The notes below the pieces were generated by a model. The model was not told the origin of the DNA. It did not search any database and worked only from the letters and a program-made list of their open reading frames with translations. A stretch of DNA of 25,136 bases from Dokdonella_A sp051958935 (GTDB taxonomy: Bacteria; Pseudomonadota; Gammaproteobacteria; Xanthomonadales; Rhodanobacteraceae), in contig NZ_JBQCFP010000155.1 of the NCBI RefSeq assembly GCF_051958935.1, positions 1-25,136 on the forward strand, given 5' to 3'. Of the stretch, positions 7,148-13,786 are shown one piece after another; positions within the stretch are counted from its first letter, which is position 1, and each line of letters opens with the position of its first letter. A program made the position numbers and the translations under genes.

Positions 7148-8065
7148 ATGCCGCCTGACCTTACCATCCTCGCCGCGCCGCTGAGCGCACGCATCCGTCG
7201 CTGGGTGCTCGGCGTGTTCCCGCGCGGCGAGGACGGCATCGACTACGAGTATCCTGCGGGCGATCCCGGCCTGTTTGGACCCGACAGCGCGACCTGGCGC
7301 GTGCATGCCGACTTCCCGGGCATGCTATCGGGCGGCCTGTGCGCCCTCATGCTGCAACTGCTGCACCCGCTTGCGCTCGCGGGCGTCTGGGACCACTCGA
7401 ACTTCCGCACCGACCTCGTCGGCCGCCTGCGCCGCACGACCTCGTTCGTCGCCGGCACGACCTACGCCGCGCGTGCGGACGCCGAAGCGCTCATCGCGCG
7501 CGTCGCACGCATCCATGCGAGCGTGCGTGGCGAGGCCGCCGACGGCCGCCCCTACTCCGCCGACGATCCCACACTGCTCACCTGGGTACACGTGACCGAA
7601 GCCTACGGATTCCTCGAGGGGTACCGGCGCTACGCACCGGCACCGCCGCCGGCCGGCGCCGCGGATCGCTACTACGGCGAGGTGCGGCGCGTCGCCGAAC
7701 GCCTCGGCGCACGCGACGTGCCGGCGTCGCAGGCCGAGGTCGACCTGTACTTCGCACGCATGCAGGGCGAACTCCGCTTCGACGCGCGCTCGCGCGAAGT
7801 GCTCGACGTGCTCGCGCGCATCCGCCTGCCGGTCCCGCTCGCGGGCGTGTCGCGCGATGTCTTCCTCGGCGCCGGCGCCGCGCTGCTGCCCAAATGGGCG
7901 CAGGCGATGCTCGGCCGCACGCCGTGGCAACGCCGGCACGCGCAAGCCTGCGCGCGCGTGCTGCGCACGCTCGCGCCGCTGTTCCGCGCCGCGCTGCCCG
8001 ACGGCATCGCGCCGCGGGCGTGCCGGCGCGTCGGTGTCGCGTCCGCGACGCTCACGCGCTGGTGA
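7148..8065 (+). CDS. Oxygenase MpaB family protein (DUF2236)
   Basis: This 305-residue all-helical protein belongs to the DUF2236/MpaB family, whose characterised relatives (fungal MpaB, the rubber oxygenase Lcp) are b-type-haem oxygenases that cleave alkenes. Conserved blocks are LQLLHPLALAGVWDHS (about residues 62-77), RLRRTTSFVAGTTY (84-97), matching the Arg/Lys/Thr segment of Lcp, and YSADDPTLLTWVHVTEAYGFL (about 137-157). There is no convincing signal peptide, so it is probably cytoplasmic. The start at 7148 (MPPDLTILAAPL) is the first in-frame ATG that keeps the family N-terminus; its ribosome site is weak, so the start is less certain. A ten-codon frame at 7126-7158 overlaps it, probably by chance. 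Substrate is unknown. Confidence 0.85.
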   Translation: MPPDLTILAAPLSARIRRWVLGVFPRGEDGIDYEYPAGDPGLFGPDSATWRVHADFPGMLSGGLCALMLQLLHPLALAGVWDHSNFRTDLVGRLRRTTSFVAGTTYAARADAEALIARVARIHASVRGEAADGRPYSADDPTLLTWVHVTEAYGFLEGYRRYAPAPPPAGAADRYYGEVRRVAERLGARDVPASQAEVDLYFARMQGELRFDARSREVLDVLARIRLPVPLAGVSRDVFLGAGAALLPKWAQAMLGRTPWQRRHAQACARVLRTLAPLFRAALPDGIAPRACRRVGVASATLTRW

Positions 8066-8073
8066 ACGCGCGC

Positions 8074-8101
8074 GGCCTGCACTTCCCCTGCGCGTGCGGC
8101 C
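8074..8101 (+). terminator. Hairpin after the MpaB-family gene
   Basis: GGCC-T-GCAC (8074-8082) pairs with GTGC-GGCC (8094-8101), giving eight base pairs with one bulged T and an 11-base loop. It starts nine bases after the MpaB-family stop codon and 38 bp before the next ATG. No T-tract follows, so termination is likely to be partial at most. Confidence 0.35.
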
Positions 8102-8138
8102 AACGCAAGATGCGCGTCCGTCTGCACTGGAGTTCACC

Positions 8139-9320
8139 ATGATTCGCCTGTTGCGCGCATGCCTGCTCGCCGGCTGGTTTCCGTTCGCCGTGCACGCCGC
8201 GCCGCTGCGCGACGGCATCACGTTCTCCAGCGGGCCGGAACCGATCCCCGTGCGCAGCGCCACGACGCAGCGCCTCGCCTACGAGCTGCACCTGGCCAAC
8301 CACGCGGATGTGCCACTCGTACTCGAGCGCATCGAGGTGTTCGATGCAGCGTCGAGCGTACCGCTCGCCTCGCTCACGGCGGATGAATTGCAGGGGGCGC
8401 TGCGCTTGGCAGGATCCGCGCGCGGCGAGGCGCCGACGCGCACGCTCCCGCCCGGCCGCGTCGCGGTCGCCTACCTCGATATCTCACTGGATGCCGCGCG
8501 CACGATGCCCAAGGCGCTGCGCCATCGCCTCGCCTGGCTGCGCGACGGCGCGCCCGTGGCGCTCGAGGGTGCGGACACGCGCGTTTCCTCGCGTACGGCC
8601 GTCGTGCTCGGCGCGCCGCTCGGTGGTGGCGACTGGGTTGCGCTGTACGACCCGGCGATGGCGCGCGGCCATCGCCGCGTCGCCTTCGCGATCGACGGCA
8701 TGCTGCGCATTCCCGCGCGGCATGCGATCGACTGGATGCGCGTCGACGACGCGGGACGGCTCTCGCAGGGCGACGAGCAGGTGCTCGTGAACTGGTATGG
8801 CTACGGCGCCGACGTGCTCGCGGTGGCCGACGCGACCGTCGTCGCGTTGCGCGATTCGATCGCCGAGCCCGCGCGCCTCGGCTCCGCCACGCGCCATCCA
8901 CTCGAGGACGCCAGCGGCAACTATGTCTCGCTCGATCTCGGCGACGGCCGCTACGCCCATTACGAGCATCTGCTCCCCGGCAGCGTGCGCGTGCGCGTCG
9001 GCGAGCGCGTGCGGCGCGGCGCGCCGATCGCCCGGCTCGGCTTCACCGGCGACGCGACCGGGCCGCACCTGCACCTGCACGTGAGCGATGGTGCGACGCC
9101 GCTCGCCGGCGAGGGCGTGCCGTTCGTGCTCGATGCGTACACCGCCATCGGCGCATACGCATCGATGGCCGCACTCGGCCAACCGTACACGCCCGAACCC
9201 GGCGCGCGGGCACGCACGAACGACCTGCCGCTACCGGCCGCCGTCGTGCGCTTCGAAGCACGCGATCAGCGCGACGGCGGCGCGCCGCACGCCGGAGCGC
9301 GAGCCAAGCTGAAAGATTGA
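8139..9320 (+). CDS. Secreted M23 family metallopeptidase
   Basis: The 393-residue precursor has a signal peptide (about residues 1-20, ending AVHA) and a beta-rich N-terminal domain (25-170) that contains RTLPPGRVAVAYLDISL. The C-terminal LytM-type zinc peptidase domain (about 190-330) is predicted to cut peptidoglycan cross-links in the periplasm. It shows YGYGADVLAVADATVV (220-235), the catalytic-loop HYEHLLPGS (His274, His277) and GPHLHLHV (His310 and His312). The first metal motif is unusual: HAIDW (His195 to Asp198) has one residue fewer than the canonical HxxxD. The ATG at 8139 follows GGAG. The stop codon is the first three bases of a 186-bp inverted-repeat element, and the last residues (AKLKD) are probably not conserved. 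Confidence 0.9.
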   Translation: MIRLLRACLLAGWFPFAVHAAPLRDGITFSSGPEPIPVRSATTQRLAYELHLANHADVPLVLERIEVFDAASSVPLASLTADELQGALRLAGSARGEAPTRTLPPGRVAVAYLDISLDAARTMPKALRHRLAWLRDGAPVALEGADTRVSSRTAVVLGAPLGGGDWVALYDPAMARGHRRVAFAIDGMLRIPARHAIDWMRVDDAGRLSQGDEQVLVNWYGYGADVLAVADATVVALRDSIAEPARLGSATRHPLEDASGNYVSLDLGDGRYAHYEHLLPGSVRVRVGERVRRGAPIARLGFTGDATGPHLHLHVSDGATPLAGEGVPFVLDAYTAIGAYASMAALGQPYTPEPGARARTNDLPLPAAVVRFEARDQRDGGAPHAGARAKLKD

Positions 9321-9503
9321 AACACGCAGGACACGAAGGATACGAAGAGAAGCTGAAAGGGAAGATCAAATACCGAGCACGCGGAGGAGTGCTTTTCTAC
9401 AGGGTCTTTCTACTTCGGCTTTTCTCCGCATGCCCGTGTGTGCCCGGCATTTCAGGCCTTGAGAACTTCTGGTCTTTCTCTCTTTCGTGTCCTTCGTGTT
9501 TCA
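9318..9503. repeat. MITE-like element with terminal inverted repeats
   Basis: The left end, TGAAACACGCAGGACACGAA (9318-9337), matches the reverse complement of the right end (9484-9503) at 19 of 20 bases. Each end carries tandem 9-base units of the type ACACGAAGG. The interior is markedly poorer in GC than its surroundings and has no credible reading frame. The element lies exactly between two convergent genes, and the first three bases of each end (TGA) are the stop codons of the M23 peptidase and of the AraC-type regulator. ACACGAAGG-type repeats are, from memory, common intergenic repeats in several bacterial groups. No transposase is nearby. Confidence 0.8.
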
Positions 9504-10346
9504 GGCTCTTTGCTTCGGCAACGCAGCATCGAGCGTGCGTCGCCAGTCGCGCGGCGAATGGCCCACCCAGGTCTTGAAGGCGCGCGACAGCGCCGCCTCG
9601 CTGCCGTAGCCGACCTCGTCGGCGACGAGCTTGAGCGGGCGGCCGCGACGCAATGCCTGCTGCGCGAGGCCGACCCGCCAGCGCGCGAGATAGTCGCCCG
9701 GCGTCGCGCCGACGGTGTCGCGGAACGAAGCCGCGAACACGCTGCGCGACATGCCGGCCTCCGACGCGAGCGATTCGAGCGTCCACGACTGCGCGGGGCG
9801 CTCGTGCATCGCGGTGAGCGCGCGCGCGAGCTGCGGATGCGCGAGCCCGGCGAAAAGCCCGTGTTCGATCCGCCCCTCGTCCATGAGCCGGCGCAGCACG
9901 AATACGAGCACCGCTTCGAACAGGCGATCGACCAGCGCCTGGCGGCCGCAGCGGGGTCGGAACGCCTCGTCGAACAGCACCTCGAGCACGCCCGCGCAGC
10001 CGTCGAGTTCGGCGAGCGGCAGGCAGACGAAAGCCGGCAGTGCATCGGCCAGCGGGTTCGCGCCGCCCGCGGCGAAACGCAGATGCGCGCACGCCATGTC
10101 CGCACCGACGCCCGGGTCGGTATCGAAACGGTGCGCGAGCGGGCGCGGATACAGCAAAAGGCTCGGCACCTCGAGATGGACGGCCGGCAAGCCCGCATGC
10201 GACACGCCGATCGGTCCGCGCCTCACGAGATGCAACTGGCCCAGTCCCGGTTCGGCGGGGATGTCGGTGATGCCGCACAGTGCGCCCGAGTGGAACATGC
10301 GGGCGCTGACCGAGAAGCGTTGCAGCAATGCGTCGAGACGGTCCAT
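9501..10346 (-). CDS. AraC-family regulator with cupin sensor domain
   Basis: This is a 281-residue transcription factor. The N-terminal half (about residues 10-165) is a cupin-6-type effector domain, with GQLHLVRRGPIGV, SLLLYPRPLAHRF and ACAHLRFAAGGANPL. The C-terminal half (about 175-275) is the AraC-type double helix-turn-helix, with LESLASEAGMSRSVFAASFRDTVGATPGDYL and VADEVGYGSEAALSRAFKTWVGHSPRDWR. The length is normal. The gene is divergent from the carboxymuconolactone decarboxylase-type gene, the usual arrangement in which this regulator class controls its neighbour. Direct and inverted repeats lie between them. Its TGA stop at 9501-9503 is the tip of the right inverted repeat of the adjacent element, so the last residues (PKQRA) may have been set by insertion. 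Confidence 0.9.
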   Translation of the reverse strand: MDRLDALLQRFSVSARMFHSGALCGITDIPAEPGLGQLHLVRRGPIGVSHAGLPAVHLEVPSLLLYPRPLAHRFDTDPGVGADMACAHLRFAAGGANPLADALPAFVCLPLAELDGCAGVLEVLFDEAFRPRCGRQALVDRLFEAVLVFVLRRLMDEGRIEHGLFAGLAHPQLARALTAMHERPAQSWTLESLASEAGMSRSVFAASFRDTVGATPGDYLARWRVGLAQQALRRGRPLKLVADEVGYGSEAALSRAFKTWVGHSPRDWRRTLDAALPKQRA

Positions 10347-10370
10347 GGCGAAGATCAGGACGATTGATCA

Positions 10371-10402
10371 AGTATCGCGGACTTTACATCACCGCGAGTA
10401 TC
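10371..10402. promoter_or_regulatory. Candidate operator between cupin-AraC gene and AhpD-like gene
   Basis: AGTATC occurs at 10371-10376 and again at 10397-10402. Between them TCGCGG (10375-10380) and CCGCGA (10392-10397) form an inverted repeat around an 11-base spacer. A possible -10 box for the AhpD-like gene, TAGAGT (10414-10419), lies just downstream with no good -35, as expected of an activated promoter. Binding by the neighbouring regulator is inferred from position. Confidence 0.35.
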
Positions 10403-10463
10403 AAGCACATCCCTAGAGTGCGTCCTGTGCCGACCGGCACGCATCCACTCGAAGGAGATCGTC

Positions 10464-11009
10464 ATGTCCTACATTCCTGCCCTGCCGCGCGAAGCCGTCT
10501 CCGCCACCGTCGGCGCGAGCCTCGATGCCGTTCAGAAGAAGCTCGGTGTGCTGCCGAACATGTTCCGCACATTCGCGCATACGCCGGTCGCATTGAACGC
10601 TTACCTGCAACTCGCCGAGGCCGCCGCGGGCGGACGCTTCACGGCGAAGCAGCGCGAACTCGTCGCGCTCGCGGTCGGGGAGCGCAACGGCTGCGACTAC
10701 TGCCTCGCGGCGCACAGCGCGATCGGCCGCATGGTTGGCCTCGATGCCGCGCAGATCGCCGCCGCACGCAGCGCAAGCGCCGATGCGCCGGGCGACGCCG
10801 CGCTGCTCGCACTGGCCCAACGCATCGTCGATACGCGCGGCCACGTGCCGACGGCAGAACTCGATGCATTCAAGGCGGCCGGCTTCGACGACGCCGCGAT
10901 CCTCGAGCTGCTCGTCAACGTCGTGCTCAACATCTACACGAACTACACGAACCACCTCGCGCGCACGGACATCGATTTTCCGGCCGCGCCCGCGCAGCGG
11001 GCGGCCTGA
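10464..11009 (+). CDS. Carboxymuconolactone decarboxylase (AhpD-like) family protein
   Basis: The 181-residue all-helical protein is of the carboxymuconolactone decarboxylase/AhpD superfamily. The redox motif NGCDYCLAAHSAIG (about residues 73-86) has the CxxC and downstream His of alkylhydroperoxidase-type members, so it is probably a thiol peroxidase rather than a ring-opening decarboxylase. The N-terminus (LGVLPNMFRTFAHTP) and C-terminus (LLVNVVLNIYTNYTNHLARTDIDFP) are typical of the peroxidase-related subgroup often placed beside AraC regulators. The ATG at 10464 follows AGGAG. The gene is divergent from the cupin-type AraC gene, its likely activator. A GC-rich hairpin follows the stop. 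The natural substrate is not known. Confidence 0.93.
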   Translation: MSYIPALPREAVSATVGASLDAVQKKLGVLPNMFRTFAHTPVALNAYLQLAEAAAGGRFTAKQRELVALAVGERNGCDYCLAAHSAIGRMVGLDAAQIAAARSASADAPGDAALLALAQRIVDTRGHVPTAELDAFKAAGFDDAAILELLVNVVLNIYTNYTNHLARTDIDFPAAPAQRAA

Positions 11010-11020
11010 CAGCGGGTCGG

Positions 11021-11039
11021 GCCCCCGCCCGGCGGGGGC
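11021..11039 (+). terminator. GC-rich hairpin after the AhpD-like gene
   Basis: GCCCCCGCC-c-GGCGGGGGC (11021-11039) is a perfect inverted repeat; in practice about seven pairs form, with a five-base loop. It begins 12 bases after the stop codon of the AhpD-like gene. No T-tract follows, so it is a candidate weak terminator between convergent genes. Confidence 0.45.
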
Positions 11040-11111
11040 TCGATCGGCAATGAAGGGCGCGTTGCTTCGACGCTTTTCGACGGCGGGCGCTGGCGCACCT
11101 CTGCCGAGCCT

Positions 11112-11378
11112 TCAGCGCAACTGGCTGTCCTTGCTGCCGCGCCGGTTGTAGCCGCTCTGCGCGGACTGTTCGCGGTCCTGCGCCGCCTGGCAGGTCACGC
11201 ACAGGCGCGCCCCTGGGACGGCCTTGCGCCGCGCCTCGGGGATCGGCGCCTCGCATTCCTCGCAGTGGGTCAGCGACGGACCGCGCTGCAGGCGGCTGCG
11301 CGCGCGCTTGACCGCGTCCTCGACGGTCGCATCGATCTGGTCCTGCACGGCGCCGTCGCCGGCCCAACCGGTGGCCAT
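11112..11378 (-). CDS. ybiI: DksA/TraR C4-type zinc finger protein (YbiI-like)
   Basis: This 88-residue protein has the same length as E. coli YbiI and the same architecture: an MAxGWAxDxAVxxQI start, a basic helix, a CEECxAPIPEARR...CVTCQ zinc finger (Cys-x2-Cys, 17 residues, Cys-x2-Cys) and the invariant tail GYNRRGSKDSQLR. It belongs to the DksA/TraR family, which binds RNA polymerase through the secondary channel; this short form lacks the DksA coiled-coil, and its role is not established. The ATG at 11378 is preceded by GAGGAG; a longer reading frame adds six residues not found in the family. The leader upstream (11379-11460) can form two hairpins, CCGCCG/CGGCGG at 11407-11423 and GGTGGG/CCCACC at 11425-11450. 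The gene lies downstream of the structured, terminated region. Confidence 0.93.
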   Translation of the reverse strand: MATGWAGDGAVQDQIDATVEDAVKRARSRLQRGPSLTHCEECEAPIPEARRKAVPGARLCVTCQAAQDREQSAQSGYNRRGSKDSQLR

Positions 11379-11473
11379 TTCGCGTTCTCCTCGCACTCAT
11401 TCCATGCCGCCGTGCTGCGGCGGTGGTGGGTAAGGCCGCCAAGGCCCACCCCTGATGTGGCGGCTTCTGGATG

Positions 11474-11524
11474 AAAAAAAACCCCGCAGTCCCGGCGTCT
11501 CACGACGAGCGGATGCTGCGGGTT
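11474..11524 (-). terminator. Strong intrinsic terminator on the minus strand
   Basis: Read leftward, AACCCGCAG pairs with CTGCGGGGTT (nine pairs with one bulged base) around a 26-base loop, followed at once by eight T residues (A8 at 11474-11481 on the given strand). No established gene ends here: the next leftward gene, ybiI, starts about 95 bases further on and the next gene on the right runs the other way. So it must terminate either a small transcript from 11525-11750 or a regulated leader of ybiI. Confidence 0.75.
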
Positions 11525-11640
11525 AGCAGTGCCCGTGCGAAAGGGATGCGACGGGCACGGCGCAGCTTCGGCGGGCCTCGTCTCATTTCCTGAGAGCTGA
11601 ACCACACGCCCCCGGCCATCACGAACGGCCGGCAGCCGCC
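11474..11640 (-). ncRNA. Candidate structured small RNA or ybiI leader
   Basis: On the minus strand four inverted repeats follow one another: CCGGCC/GGCCGG (11612-11632), TCTCA/TGAGA (11581-11595), GTGCCCGT/ACGGGCAC (11529-11558) and the intrinsic terminator (11480-11524 plus T8). A chain of helices ending in a T-tract, with no convincing protein gene, is what a small RNA or an attenuated leader looks like. A GTG-initiated 72-codon frame (11500-11718) overlaps it and stops inside the terminator loop, but its Arg-rich, repeat-free composition gives no leader-peptide signal. The 5' end is not defined. I do not recognise an RNA family. Confidence 0.4.
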
Positions 11641-11827
11641 CCATCGCTCGCTTCGGCGCGGCACGCGCTCGTCCGGCCGCTCGCGGGCTTGCGTCCGTGT
11701 CCAGCGCCCCGAGGTCACGCAAGTCCGCCCTGCATCACGAGAAATCCGGATTGCGTCAGGAATCCGTCATGCTTCGGGCGATCCTGTCCTGCTGCAATCG
11801 CAGCTCCGCAACCCGTCGAGATCACCG

Positions 11828-13591
11828 ATGCGCCGTCCCGAAACACCTCGTTCGAGCTTCCGTCCCACGCATGCGCCGCTCGCACTCGCAATGGCCCTCG
11901 CCTTCGGTCCGAGCCTCGCTGCAACGTCGACGCCGAAGCTCGACCTCACCCCGGTGGTGGTCGCGCCGCAGCCGTTCAACACGGGGCTCGCGATGGGGGG
12001 CCACAAGGAAGCACTGCGGAGCCAGCTCGCCCTGCGTGGACGCGTGCCGGCACGGGCGGCCGAACGCCCCGCGGCCACGATCACCGTCAGCAACTGCGAC
12101 GACGACGGTGCAGGCTCGTTGCGTGATGCGTTCGCCCATGCGTTCTCCGGCGACACGATCGACCTGACCGCGCTCGCCTGCAGCACGATTTCGCTGACCA
12201 GCGGCCCGCTGACGACGGGCGAATACGACCTGACCATCCGCGGCCCGGGCGCGAAGCAGCTCGCGATCGCCGGCAACGATACGACGCGCCTGATCGCGCA
12301 TACCGGCTACGGCCTGCTCGACATCGACGGCCTCACGTTGCGCAACGGCCGCTACGACTACACCGGGCCGGTGATGTACGCGGGCCTCGCCGCGGGCGCG
12401 TGCGTGCTGTCGTCGGGCAGCATCACTCTGACCAACTCCAGCGTCGAGCACTGCAGCGCGAGCGGCACGAGCGTCTCCGGCGCTGCGATCGACGCCGGCG
12501 GCCGGCTGATCCTCACCGACAGCACCGTCAGCGGTGTCAGCGCGAGCGCGCACTCCGACGAGATCTCGGCGACGATCTACGGCGGCGCCGTGTACGCCGC
12601 CGCCTCGTACATCACGCGTGCGACGATCAGCAACGTCACCGTTTCGGCGACCGCATCGACCGCTGTCAGCGGCACCTTCGGCGGCGGCGTGTTCTCGCTC
12701 TACGGCATCGTGCTCACCGACAGCCGCGTCAGCGGCGTGTCGGTCGACGTCGCCGCGGCGAAGATCGCCTACGCCAAAGGCGGCGGCATCGGCTCGCCGC
12801 AGACGGTGATCATGTCGGGCAGCACGATCGAGGACAACCACGTGCGCGGCACCCCCGGCGTCGGACCGAGCGGCTCGTACACCTACATCAGTGCGATCGG
12901 CGGCGGCGGTGTGTACATCGCGTCGATCCCGCGCGGCATACCGCCGCTCTCGACGATCACGGGTTCCACGATCAGTGGCAACACGGCGACCTGCGACGGG
13001 CCGATTGGCGATTACACCGTTGGCGGTGGCGGCGGCATCGGCAGCTGGTCGCCGCTCGCGGTCGAAATCACCAACTCGACGATCTCCGGCAACAGTGCGG
13101 CGACCATGGGCGGCGGCCTGTATGCGAGGCATCATGGCGCGTTCGCCCTGTCGAACACGACCGTCACCGACAACACGGCCCCGTCCGGCAGTGGCATCGC
13201 GGACCAGGGCAATGAGTCACCTTACGACCTGTCGCTCGTGAGCAGCATCGTCGCCGGCAACCATACGAGCGACGCATCCTCGTTCGAGATCACCACGGTG
13301 CACTCGATCGGCGGCAACACGAACCTGCTCGGCACAGCGAACGCCGCCGTACCCGGCGATTCGCTCGACGGCGATCCGCTGCTCGCGCCTCTCGCCTTCA
13401 ATGGCGGTCCGACGCGCACGCACGCGCTGTTGGCGGGTAGCCCCGCGATCGACGCCGGCAGCAATCCGGCGGCGCTCGAGCACGACCAGCGCGGCGCAAC
13501 CTTCCTTCGCACATCCGGAACAAGTACCGACATAGGCGCGTTCGAACTGCAGCCGATGCCCGACGAGCTGTTCGCGGACGGGTTCGACTGA
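11828..13591 (+). CDS. Secreted beta-helix protein with choice-of-anchor Q domain and LFADGFD tail
   Basis: The 587-residue precursor has an N-terminal signal region (hydrophobic stretch about residues 17-32, cleavage near SLAATS). TITVSNCDDDGAGSLRDAF (about 79-97) is the usual opening of polymorphic-outer-membrane-type beta-helix proteins. Repeated strands of the type ITLTNSSVEHCSA, GGGVYIAS and ITNSTISGNSAATMGGGLYA form a right-handed parallel beta helix to about residue 480. The choice-of-anchor Q region follows (DPLLAPLAFNGGPTRTHALLAGSPAIDAGSNPA, then DIGAFEL). The protein ends PDELFADGFD. There is no catalytic motif; a cell-surface or extracellular structural or adhesive role is likely. 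A strong terminator follows. Its ribosome site is weak (GAGATC). Confidence 0.85.
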   Translation: MRRPETPRSSFRPTHAPLALAMALAFGPSLAATSTPKLDLTPVVVAPQPFNTGLAMGGHKEALRSQLALRGRVPARAAERPAATITVSNCDDDGAGSLRDAFAHAFSGDTIDLTALACSTISLTSGPLTTGEYDLTIRGPGAKQLAIAGNDTTRLIAHTGYGLLDIDGLTLRNGRYDYTGPVMYAGLAAGACVLSSGSITLTNSSVEHCSASGTSVSGAAIDAGGRLILTDSTVSGVSASAHSDEISATIYGGAVYAAASYITRATISNVTVSATASTAVSGTFGGGVFSLYGIVLTDSRVSGVSVDVAAAKIAYAKGGGIGSPQTVIMSGSTIEDNHVRGTPGVGPSGSYTYISAIGGGGVYIASIPRGIPPLSTITGSTISGNTATCDGPIGDYTVGGGGGIGSWSPLAVEITNSTISGNSAATMGGGLYARHHGAFALSNTTVTDNTAPSGSGIADQGNESPYDLSLVSSIVAGNHTSDASSFEITTVHSIGGNTNLLGTANAAVPGDSLDGDPLLAPLAFNGGPTRTHALLAGSPAIDAGSNPAALEHDQRGATFLRTSGTSTDIGAFELQPMPDELFADGFD

Positions 13592-13663
13592 GCGCCGACC
13601 AAACAGCAGGCCTGCCGGCCCCTCTCTCCTTCGCCGGCCTCCCCAGCACGGGCCTGCTTGCGG

Positions 13664-13711
13664 CTCCTCCCGCGGGGCTTTCCCTCCCTCGCCCCGCGGG
13701 AGGAGATTTTT
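13664..13711 (+). terminator. Strong intrinsic terminator after the beta-helix gene
   Basis: CTCCTCCCGCGGGGC (13664-13678) is perfectly complementary to 13691-13705, giving a 15-bp stem with a 12-base loop, followed by ATTTTT. A larger flanking inverted repeat (AGCAGGCC at 13605-13612 with GGCCTGCT at 13651-13658) lies just before it. The T-tract is on the plus-strand side only, so it serves the beta-helix gene. Confidence 0.85.
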
Positions 13712-13786
13712 CACGGCACGCGGCCGCCGGCGCGCCCACGTTCCGAGATCATGACCACGCGCGTATCGACGGCGCGCGAGCGCGGA

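Noticed and set aside
7126..7158. A ten-codon frame overlapping the MpaB-family start
   Set aside because: No ribosome site and no regulatory codon pattern; probably chance, although it makes the exact MpaB-family start less certain.
11822..13135. A 437-codon minus-strand frame opposite the beta-helix gene
   Set aside because: Antisense shadow, Arg/Asp/Ala-rich, while the plus strand carries clear beta-helix repeats, a signal peptide and a strong terminator.
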